Shown here: piece after piece, positions 13,021 to 19,126 of the stretch
Numbering within the stretch: the stretch's first letter is position 1
How the letters are laid out: every line of letters starts with the position of its first letter
Notes under the pieces: model-generated
The model's input: the letters and a program-made list of their open reading frames with translations, nothing else
The model's database searches: none
Told to the model about the DNA's origin: nothing
NCBI GenBank assembly: GCA_018691995.1
Contig: JABHJM010000041.1
Location: forward strand, 1-19,126
Reading direction: 5' to 3'
DNA length: 19,126 nt
Source: Candidatus Iainarchaeum sp.
Lineage (GTDB): Archaea; Iainarchaeota; Iainarchaeia; Iainarchaeales; JAAZKV01
Program-made: the position numbers and the translations under genes

Positions 13021-14544
13021 ATTTTTACTAATTTTATCGAAATACTTGACACTACTCTTCGAGATGGAGAACAAACAGAAAATGTTTCTTTTGCAATGAA
13101 TGAAAAATTAGCACTTGCAAAAAAATTACTTGTGGGTGTTAAAGTTGATAGAATTGAAATAACTTCAGCAAGAGTTTCAAAGGGTGAACACGAATCCTGT
13201 AAACAAGTATTTGAATGGGCTAAAAAAAATAAATATTTAAACAAAGTTGAAGTGCTTGGTTTTGTTGATCATAAAAAAAGTGTTGATTGGATAAATGAAG
13301 CTGGGGGGTGCGTAATAAATTTACTTTGTAAAGGTAGTGTGAAACATTGCAGGGCCCAATTAAAAAAAAGTCCAAAAGAACATTTTGCAGATATTAAAAA
13401 GACAATTAAATATGCGCATAATAAAGGATTTACTGTAAATGCATACCTTGAAGATTTCTCAAACGGGGTACGGTCTAGTGAAAAATATGTTTATGATTTA
13501 GTGAGTGTATTAAATAAAAATGGTGTAAAAAGAATTTTATTGGCGGATACTCTTGGAGTATTTTCTCCCACTGAAGTAACGACACATGTTTCTTCACTTG
13601 TAAAAAAATTCAAAAACCAACAATTTGACTTTCATGCGCATAATGATTATGGTTTAGCAGTTGCAAATTCAATTGCAGCAATAAATGCTGGTTGCACTGG
13701 AGTTCATGCTACAGTGAATGGACTTGGTGAGCGTACGGGTAATGCTCCACTTGAACAAGTTGTTCCTGCTATTAAAGATTTTACAAATAAAAAAGTAAGA
13801 GCTGAAGAGAAACAACTTGCTTCAGTATCGCATTTAACCGAACTTTTTTCAAAAAGACGCGTTAGTAAAAATGCACCGATTGTTGGGGCAGTTGTATTTA
13901 CTCAAACTGCTGGGATACACGCTGACGGGGATAAAAAAGGAAATTTATATGTGAGTAAGCTTTCTCCAAAAAGATTTGGAAGAAAAACAAGGTATGCTCT
14001 TGGAAAACTTTCAGGAAAAGCATCTGTACAAATGGCATTAAGGCAACTTGGAGTAGTTATTGAAGATGATGAATTAAAACAAATACTTGCAAAAGTGGTT
14101 GAACTTGGTGAGAAAAAAGAATTTGTTAGTAAAGAGGATTTATTATTTTTAGTTGATGCTGTTCAAAATAATGGTAGTAAAAAGAAATTTAAAATAAGAA
14201 AATATGAAATTTTATCGTCTTCAAAAAGAAAACCAAATGCAAAAATAAGTGTACTTTTTGAAGGAAAAAAATATAAGTCAAGTGCATATGGTGATGGTGG
14301 ATATGATGCATTTGTAACGGCTCTTGCAAAAATATTTAAACAGAAAAAAATGCATTTTCCTGAACTAACAGATTATGAAGTAAGAATTCCTGTTGGTGGA
14401 AAAACTGATGCTCTTGTTGAAACGAAAATAACTTGGAAAAGAGGAAACAAAGTTATTGAAACAGTTGGGGTTAGTACTGATCAGGTAAATGCTGCAGTTA
14501 TTGCAACAGAAAAAATGGTTAATATTATAATGAAATTGAACTAA
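13021..14544 (+). CDS. 2-isopropylmalate synthase-like enzyme (HMGL family plus LeuA dimer domain)
   Basis: A Claisen-condensation enzyme joining acetyl-CoA to a 2-oxo acid, likely alpha-isopropylmalate synthase or a relative. The first ATG (13096) lies inside the conserved domain: upstream codons 13033-13095 read FIEILDTTLRDGEQ and ENVSFA, including the catalytic Arg-Asp of the family signature (LRDGEQ, 13057-13074). The frame is open only from 13003 and has no ATG, GTG or TTG before 13096. I therefore place the start provisionally at ATT 13021. Other motifs: YLEDFSNGVRSS, ADTLGVFSP, metal ligands HAHND (13633-13647), GERTGNAPLE and TAGIHADG. The C-terminal ~120 residues (SAYGDGGYDAF, GGKTDALVET, TVGVSTDQVNAA) are a LeuA regulatory domain. 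From memory, the whole most resembles the Bacteroidota-type synthase. Citramalate or homocitrate synthase is possible. Confidence 0.85.
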   Translation: MFTNFIEILDTTLRDGEQTENVSFAMNEKLALAKKLLVGVKVDRIEITSARVSKGEHESCKQVFEWAKKNKYLNKVEVLGFVDHKKSVDWINEAGGCVINLLCKGSVKHCRAQLKKSPKEHFADIKKTIKYAHNKGFTVNAYLEDFSNGVRSSEKYVYDLVSVLNKNGVKRILLADTLGVFSPTEVTTHVSSLVKKFKNQQFDFHAHNDYGLAVANSIAAINAGCTGVHATVNGLGERTGNAPLEQVVPAIKDFTNKKVRAEEKQLASVSHLTELFSKRRVSKNAPIVGAVVFTQTAGIHADGDKKGNLYVSKLSPKRFGRKTRYALGKLSGKASVQMALRQLGVVIEDDELKQILAKVVELGEKKEFVSKEDLLFLVDAVQNNGSKKKFKIRKYEILSSSKRKPNAKISVLFEGKKYKSSAYGDGGYDAFVTALAKIFKQKKMHFPELTDYEVRIPVGGKTDALVETKITWKRGNKVIETVGVSTDQVNAAVIATEKMVNIIMKLN

Positions 14545-14553
14545 TTTTTCTTT

Positions 14554-16605
14554 ATGTGTGGGATAATAGGAGTCGTTAATTTAGAGGATACTGTTGTAGA
14601 AAAAGGCCTTGAAATAATGGCTAGTAGAGGAGCAGACGCTTCAAAAATAACTAAATTAGAACATATTACTTTTGGACACAATTTACATTCAATAATTGAT
14701 TATGTAGAACAACCTCTTGTTTCAGCGAAAGGAATGCTTGTAATTAATTGTGAAATTTATAATTGGGAAGAGTTACGAGATAAATATAAATTAAAAGCAA
14801 AAAATGATGCTGAACTTGTTCTAAAATTAATTGAACTTAAAGGTATGAAAAAAATAGTTAATGTGGTTGAAGAACTTGATGGGGACTTTGCATTTGCGTA
14901 CTTTTCAAAAAAAGCAAACAAAATTATTCTTGCAAAAGATCTTGCGGGAGTAAAACCACTAGCATTTTCTATTAATACAAAAGAAGGGAAATTTGCATTT
15001 GCAACAGAGAAAAAAGCACTTCCATTCAAATCAACCCATATTAATCCAAGAAAAATTACTATTTATGATATTAAAACAAAAAAAATAAAAAATATTGATA
15101 GGTGGATTGACAAAAAAAAGGTTCTTGATAAAAATGAAATTAAAGATTTGCTTGAGCTAGCTGTAAAAAAAAGAATTCCAAAAAAAGAATTAGCATTGCT
15201 TCTTTCTGGAGGAGTTGATTCTGCATTAATTGGAAAAATACTTCAAAATAATAAAATGAAATTTAATTCTTATTTTGCTGGGATAAAAGATTTAACAGAA
15301 CCAAAAGATTTGGCATTTGCTAAGGGTGTTGCAAAAGAACTTGGAACTAAATTAAATGTAAATTTAGTTACAGTTGAAGAATTTGAAAAAGAATTGCCAA
15401 AAATAATTTCTTTAATTGAATCAACTGACCCGGTAAGGGTTGGAGTTGCTTCAACAATTTATTTTGCAACAAAAAAAGTGAAAGAAAAGGTTGTGCTTAG
15501 TGGTCTTGGAGCAGATGAATTGTTTGCAGGGTATAATCGTTTCAAAAATTCAACGCAAGTGAATAAAGATTGTTATTCTTATTTTATAAAAATGTATGAG
15601 AATGATTTATATTTTGAAGATATTATTACAATGAGCAATAAAGTAGAATTAAGAGTTCCATATCTCGATAAAAAATTAGTTGAAAAAGCACTAAGACTTA
15701 ATCCAAAATATAAAATTGATACTGAAAAAGATATTAACAAAATAATTCTTCGCGAATATGCACAAGAACTAGGGCTTGGCAATGAATTTTCATACCGTCC
15801 AAAAAAAGCTGCTCAATATGGAAGTAATTTTGACAAGGCTCTTGAAAAGCTTGCAAAGAAAAATAATTTTTCTTCAAAAGCGAAATATTTGAATTCACTA
15901 ACAAGTGAAAAAAATAATACTCCTGTTGCAGCACTCATTTCAACAGGAAAGGATTCGTTGTATGCAATGCATTTAATGCAAAAACAAGGTTATAATGTAA
16001 AATGTTTAATTACAATTGATTCAGAGAATAAAGATTCTTTTATGTTTCACACTCCAACCATTGAGTTTGCAAAATTACAAGCAAAAGCACTTGATATTCC
16101 ACTTATTATTGTTAAAACAAAAGGTGAAAAAGAAGAAGAGTTAAAAGATTTGGAAAAAGCAATTTCACAAGCAAAAAAAGAATTTGGTATTGAAGGAATT
16201 TGTAGTGGAGCACTTTATTCAAACTATCAACGTTCAAGGATTGAAAATATTTGTGAGAGTGTTGGAATTCGTGCATTTGCGCCATTGTGGCAAATGAATC
16301 AATTAGATTATTTAAAGCAAGTTATGAAAGAAGGATTTGATGTTATTATTACAAAAATTGCGTGTTATAAACTTGATGAAGGGTGGCTTGGAAGTACAAT
16401 TGATGGAAATACTATTTCAAAACTAAAAAAATTAGAAGAAGATGTTGGGGTTAATCCGGCTGGTGAAGGTGGAGAGTATGAAACCTTAGTTCTTGATATG
16501 CCAACCTTTAAACAAAAAATAAGAATCGAAAAATCAGAAAAAAAAATGGAAAATGAATTCACTGGAGAATTAATAATAAAAAAATCAAAATTAGTTAAAA
16601 AATAA
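14554..16605 (+). CDS. Three-domain fusion: class II glutaminase, AsnB-like ATPase, diphthine-ammonia ligase
   Basis: 683 residues. The N-terminus (2-~175) is an Ntn glutamine amidotransferase with nucleophile Cys2 in MCGIIGVVN, then NCEIYNWEELR and LDGDFAFAYF. Residues ~195-440 are an asparagine-synthetase ATP-pyrophosphatase: SGGVDS at 218-223, SGLGADELFAGYNRF from 316, and ELRVPYLDKKLVEKAL. Residues ~458-683 are Dph6 (ATP_bind_4): STGKDSLYAMHLM from 463, SGALYSNYQRSRIENICE, FAPLWQMNQLDYL and EGGEYETLV at 638-646. Dph6 amidates diphthine on elongation factor 2, the last step of diphthamide synthesis. The fusion could let glutamine-derived ammonia reach Dph6, or combine two independent amidations; this is inference. 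It starts 9 nt after the IPMS-like stop, so the two are probably cotranscribed. All three active-site motifs look intact. Confidence 0.92.
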   Translation: MCGIIGVVNLEDTVVEKGLEIMASRGADASKITKLEHITFGHNLHSIIDYVEQPLVSAKGMLVINCEIYNWEELRDKYKLKAKNDAELVLKLIELKGMKKIVNVVEELDGDFAFAYFSKKANKIILAKDLAGVKPLAFSINTKEGKFAFATEKKALPFKSTHINPRKITIYDIKTKKIKNIDRWIDKKKVLDKNEIKDLLELAVKKRIPKKELALLLSGGVDSALIGKILQNNKMKFNSYFAGIKDLTEPKDLAFAKGVAKELGTKLNVNLVTVEEFEKELPKIISLIESTDPVRVGVASTIYFATKKVKEKVVLSGLGADELFAGYNRFKNSTQVNKDCYSYFIKMYENDLYFEDIITMSNKVELRVPYLDKKLVEKALRLNPKYKIDTEKDINKIILREYAQELGLGNEFSYRPKKAAQYGSNFDKALEKLAKKNNFSSKAKYLNSLTSEKNNTPVAALISTGKDSLYAMHLMQKQGYNVKCLITIDSENKDSFMFHTPTIEFAKLQAKALDIPLIIVKTKGEKEEELKDLEKAISQAKKEFGIEGICSGALYSNYQRSRIENICESVGIRAFAPLWQMNQLDYLKQVMKEGFDVIITKIACYKLDEGWLGSTIDGNTISKLKKLEEDVGVNPAGEGGEYETLVLDMPTFKQKIRIEKSEKKMENEFTGELIIKKSKLVKK

Positions 16606-16875
16606 TTAGTATTTGATTCTAAAATCTTCAAATTCGTTTTCTTTATCTTTCCAATTTTCTTTAATTTTTGTAACACGAGAACCAAAAGGGCCTTTGTTTA
16701 CAAAGGTTAACATTTCAATTAATTTTATTTCGCTTCCCTCAAAAAGTGCTTCAACGTCCCCATCAGAAATATTTTTTACCCAACCATCAATTCCAAGAGA
16801 TTCAGCAACCTTTTTTACATTATATCGAAAGCATACTCCTTGAACACGACCTTTAACAATAATGTGTAGTTGCAT
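16606..16875 (-). CDS. acyP: Acylphosphatase
   Basis: 89 residues, the standard length. Hydrolyses the carboxyl-phosphate bond of acyl phosphates. The N-terminal signature GRVQGVCFRYNVKKVAESL carries the phosphate-binding loop and catalytic Arg17. GIDGWVKNISDGDVEALFEG carries the catalytic Asn35, with the usual 18-residue spacing between them. The C-terminal beta strand ends FEDFRIKY. Its stop codon abuts the stop of the convergent fusion gene with no gap. It begins 4 nt after the antitoxin-like gene, with GTGAG overlapping that gene's TGA as its ribosome-binding site, so it is read through from the upstream pair. Confidence 0.95.
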   Translation of the reverse strand: MQLHIIVKGRVQGVCFRYNVKKVAESLGIDGWVKNISDGDVEALFEGSEIKLIEMLTFVNKGPFGSRVTKIKENWKDKENEFEDFRIKY

Positions 16876-16879
16876 GATC

Positions 16880-17188
16880 TCACGGCGTAATGATTTTGAT
16901 TGACTTTTTCTCAGGGATAAGGGTTATTCTCTCATCACTTTTAATATTATATTCTTTTGCAAGTTCTTTTGGAATTCTCATTGCAAGGCTGTCACCCCAT
17001 TTACTTATTTTCACTGAATACTTTTTCATATATCTATATTTATTTGCAACTTCATGTAATTGTTTCAAATCAACAATTTCTTCTCCACATTCAACACATT
17101 TTGAATAAGTGTATTCAAAACCTTCGGGAGTAATCCCCTTTTTCTTTATCATTTTATTTCTACACTTTGTACAATTCATAAAAATCAT
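16880..17188 (-). CDS. Zinc-ribbon plus SpoVT/AbrB-domain protein, probable antitoxin
   Basis: 102 residues. Residues 1-40 form a zinc ribbon: C6-x2-C9 (NCTKCRNKM) and C31-x2-C34 (SKCVECGEE), like YgiT/MqsA-type antitoxin N-termini. Residues ~56-102 are a swapped-hairpin AbrB/MazE-type DNA-binding domain (YSVKISKWGDSLAMRIPKELAKEY, then ITLIPEKKSIKIITP). The start overlaps the stop of the upstream DUF4258-like gene by 4 bp (ATGA), the usual tight coupling of toxin-antitoxin genes; a second ATG at 17179 is possible. Antitoxins of this kind neutralise the partner and repress their own promoter. A palindrome at 17433-17454 could be the operator. Alternatively, it is a plain transition-state-type regulator. 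Confidence 0.8.
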   Translation of the reverse strand: MIFMNCTKCRNKMIKKKGITPEGFEYTYSKCVECGEEIVDLKQLHEVANKYRYMKKYSVKISKWGDSLAMRIPKELAKEYNIKSDERITLIPEKKSIKIITP

Positions 17189-17478
17189 TTCTTTTCAATG
17201 GTTATTATTTTTATTTCTTCTTTATTTTCTTCTCCAATACAAACTATTGTTTTTCTTTTTAATTTTCTCTCAAATCTTATTTTGTTCCTTCCAAATTTTT
17301 TTATCCTTCCCATTTGTAAACAATCTTCAATTAAATCTGGGTGAATCCTTCTTTGCATTGCTCTTTTGAATGCGTGGTGTTTAATAACAATTCTTTGATT
17401 GTTTATTCTTTTGCTAATAATATATAGTATCAAAAGATATATAATGATATCTTTATAGAGTGAATAATTGATTTTCAT
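17185..17478 (-). CDS. DUF4258/RelE-like probable toxin
   Basis: 97 residues from ATG 17478. The recognisable part starts near residue 30: IKHHAFKRAMQRRIHPDLIEDCLQMG, followed by FGRNKIRFERKL and a strand TIVCIGEENKEEIKIITIEKK. This is the DUF4258 pattern (initial His-Ala, Arg-rich helix, C-terminal beta hairpin), related to RelE/BrnT-like mRNA interferases; cleavage activity is inferred. The first ~28 residues (ISKRINNQ and a hydrophobic stretch before it) are unusual for the family. They coincide with TATA-like DNA and a palindrome, so the true start may lie further in, perhaps at a noncanonical codon. It precedes the zinc-ribbon/AbrB gene with a 4-bp overlap, supporting a toxin-antitoxin pair. 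Confidence 0.72.
   Translation of the reverse strand: MKINYSLYKDIIIYLLILYIISKRINNQRIVIKHHAFKRAMQRRIHPDLIEDCLQMGRIKKFGRNKIRFERKLKRKTIVCIGEENKEEIKIITIEKK
17433..17454. promoter_or_regulatory. Palindrome, possible autoregulatory operator of the TA pair
   Basis: AAAGATAT at 17433-17440 and ATATCTTT at 17447-17454 form a perfect 8-bp inverted repeat with a 6-bp spacer. It is flanked by TATA-like sequence (tatatagtat, 17421-17430) on the toxin-promoter side. AbrB-type antitoxins often bind such AT-rich dyads. Confidence 0.4.
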
Positions 17479-17540
17479 AATAAAGAATAATTTATTTTAA
17501 TTTAAAAATTAGTTTATTTTTTCGTCAAAAAGCGAAGTTA

Positions 17541-18746
17541 TTATTCATATCTTAATGCTTCCACAGGATCAAGTTTTGCAGCTCTTCTTGCAGGGTATAC
17601 TCCAGAAGCAATCCCTACAATCATTGAAAATGCTAGCGCTCCAATAATAATTTCTGGAATTATAACACTTTGGATTGGAAAGTTTGATGCATTAGCAATT
17701 GCTGTTATTAATTGTGCACCAGCAAGCCCAACACCAACGCCAATAAGTCCGCCAAGAAGTCCGATGAATGCTGCTTCAAGTAAAAATATCATTAATACTT
17801 TATTGTCACTTGCTCCAATTGCTTTGTATAATCCTATTTCTTTTGTTCTTTCCATGACTGAGGTTACCATTGCGTTCATGATTCCAATTCCCCCAACAAT
17901 CAAACTAATTCCTGCAATCCCTACAATAAATAAAGTTAACATTCCAAGCATGCTTCCAATTTGTTCGATTGATTGTTCCATTGTAAGTACTGTTACGCTT
18001 TTTTTACCATATTTGTCTTCAAAGTAATCTTTTATTTCATCAGCCGTACTCTCTGCAACATCGGTGCTTGTTGTTTTTACAATCATTTCAACTGGATTTT
18101 CTGCCGGGATGATTCTTTCAAAACCTTCTATTGTTGTGAACATGAATCCGCCTCCGCCACCAGCCATTCCTGCCATTGCAGCACTCAATTTAAACAGTCC
18201 AACAACTTTGTAATTTTTTCCATTGATCATAAGTTGTTTTCGTAAATTTATTTCTCTTCCAAAAACATTTTCTGCCATTGCTTCACTTATCATAATTGAA
18301 CTCTTTTCTCCTGGTTCGATCCATCTTCCTTCTGCAAGTGTTAAAAAATCAGTGTCTGTAAAAAAAGAAAACCCTTCGTCATCAACGGTAAAAAGCACAC
18401 TGCTCTTTATTTCATTATTAAATTCGACTGCAACAGGGGTTGCATATTCTCGAATTACATCTTTAACTGTTGAAATTGTTTTAATATTGCGAATATCATT
18501 ATCAGTTAATTTTACAGTGGTGTTTGCTTGTAAATTAAAAGCATCCCCTGGAGCAACCATAATTGTGTTGCTTCCAATACTTTCAAATTGTGTTTCAAAA
18601 GTTTGTGTAACTCCTGCCCCTACACTTAAAAGTGCAACAATCGCACCAATTCCAATAACTATTCCAATAAGTGTTAAAAAAGTTCTAATTCCTGCTCTTC
18701 GTAAATTTTTCAACGCCTCTTCTGTAGTGTCAATCATAAAAATCAC
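17541..18746 (-). CDS. MacB/FtsX-type ABC transporter permease
   Basis: 401 residues with the MacB periplasmic-core plus FtsX arrangement. TM1 is RTFLTLIGIVIGIGAIVALLSV near residues 20-42. The extracytoplasmic domain (~50-260) contains SIGSNTIMVAPG and a Gly-rich MAGMAGGGGGFMF insert. Three C-terminal TM helices follow (TLFIVGIAGISLIVGGIGIM, FLLEAAFIGLLGGLIGVGVG, IIIGALAFSMIVGIASG), with the family hallmarks SVMERTKEIGLYKAIGA and YPARRAAKLDPVEALRYE. Such permeases work with a LolD/MacB-type ATPase, in mechanotransmission or export; the substrate is unknown. The start is GTG 18746 overlapping the upstream stop (GTGA), or ATG 18737. It is a tandem paralogue of the next gene. The ATPase gene is not in the window. 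Confidence 0.92.
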   Translation of the reverse strand: MIFMIDTTEEALKNLRRAGIRTFLTLIGIVIGIGAIVALLSVGAGVTQTFETQFESIGSNTIMVAPGDAFNLQANTTVKLTDNDIRNIKTISTVKDVIREYATPVAVEFNNEIKSSVLFTVDDEGFSFFTDTDFLTLAEGRWIEPGEKSSIMISEAMAENVFGREINLRKQLMINGKNYKVVGLFKLSAAMAGMAGGGGGFMFTTIEGFERIIPAENPVEMIVKTTSTDVAESTADEIKDYFEDKYGKKSVTVLTMEQSIEQIGSMLGMLTLFIVGIAGISLIVGGIGIMNAMVTSVMERTKEIGLYKAIGASDNKVLMIFLLEAAFIGLLGGLIGVGVGLAGAQLITAIANASNFPIQSVIIPEIIIGALAFSMIVGIASGVYPARRAAKLDPVEALRYE

Positions 18747-19126
18747 TCATACCTTAACGCCTCCACAGGGTCAAGTCGGGAAGCTCGAAGAGCTGGATAA
18801 AACCCACTGACCATTCCGATTATTATTGAAAAACCAAGTCCTCCAAGAACTATTTCTGGAGTAACAACTGCTACTAGTGCATAATTTAATACACTCCCAA
18901 CAATTGCAATTAAAGAAGCAAGCCCTAGTCCAATAAGAATTCCTATAATTCCGCCAATTAATCCAATAAATGCTGCTTCGAGGAGAAATATTGATAGTAC
19001 TTTTGTATTGCTAGCACCAATTGCTTTGTATAGCCCAATTTCTTTTGTTCTTTCAAGTACGCTTGTTACCATTGCGTTCATGATTCCAATTCCGCCAACA
19101 ATCAAACTGATTCCTGCAATCCCCAT
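18743..19126 (-). CDS. MacB/FtsX-type ABC transporter permease, C-terminal part (cut by window edge)
   Basis: The last 127 codons of a permease whose 5' part lies outside the window. It contains GIAGISLIVGGIGIMNAMV, SVLERTKEIGLYKAIGASN, two further TM segments and the closing SRLDPVEALRYE. This is closely similar to the same region of the downstream permease, including nearly identical DNA around 19021-19126 and 17821-17930, pointing to a tandem duplication. Its stop overlaps the next start by 4 bp, so the pair is translationally coupled and may form a heterodimeric membrane unit. Confidence 0.92.
   Translation of the reverse strand: MGIAGISLIVGGIGIMNAMVTSVLERTKEIGLYKAIGASNTKVLSIFLLEAAFIGLIGGIIGILIGLGLASLIAIVGSVLNYALVAVVTPEIVLGGLGFSIIIGMVSGFYPALRASRLDPVEALRYE

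Noticed and set aside
13096..14544. IPMS-like gene starting at the first in-frame ATG 13096
   Set aside because: This would remove LRDGEQ, which contains catalytic residues and is perfectly preserved in the DNA just upstream in the same frame.
13021..14544. IPMS-like gene as a pseudogene
   Set aside because: The remaining 500 or so codons are open and all motifs through the LeuA domain are intact, so only the start is in doubt.

Overview
The window is very AT-rich and archaeal. The evidence is a ribosomal protein eL42 (L44e) gene, TATA boxes about 22-27 bp upstream of many starts with several apparently leaderless mRNAs, GGTGA/GTGAG-type Shine-Dalgarno sites, a HerA-type ATPase, an archaeal-style SMC, a diphthamide (Dph6) module and a tRNA without an encoded CCA. 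Compact spacing and many small or unassigned proteins would fit a DPANN-type lineage, but nothing here proves the phylum.

Layout: 1-2266 (minus) is a six-TM membrane protein followed 4 nt later by an SMC ATPase that runs off the window just after a CPVC motif. 2410-4987 (plus) carries eL42, threonine synthase and a winged-helix/coiled-coil protein whose stop overlaps that of the convergent giant HerA-like ATPase (4984-8220, minus). 8221-8472 holds a probable structured RNA on the plus strand. Then come MazG (minus), a two-TM miniprotein (plus), tRNA-Ser(UGA) (minus), a 35-residue C2H2 zinc-finger ORF (minus) and an 873-residue FN3-containing, C-terminally anchored surface protein (minus).

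The surface-protein gene is divergent from a desulfoferrodoxin with an unusual Cys-rich insertion, followed by three tandem hairpins and a 44-codon ORF. Next is a two-gene unit: a 2-isopropylmalate-synthase-like enzyme resembling the Bacteroidota type, with no canonical start in its frame, and a three-part fusion (class II glutaminase, asparagine-synthetase ATPase, Dph6 diphthine-ammonia ligase). The minus-strand end has a likely toxin-antitoxin pair plus acylphosphatase, and two tandem MacB/FtsX-type permeases, the second cut by the window edge.

Most noteworthy: the GATase-AsnB-Dph6 fusion, the broken or noncanonical start of the IPMS-like gene, the Cys-rich insertion in desulfoferrodoxin, the unassigned structured RNA at 8343-8474, the hidden C2H2 miniprotein, and an SMC head combined with a Rad50-like CxxC at hinge distance. 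I did not find CRISPR arrays, insertion sequences or prophage genes.
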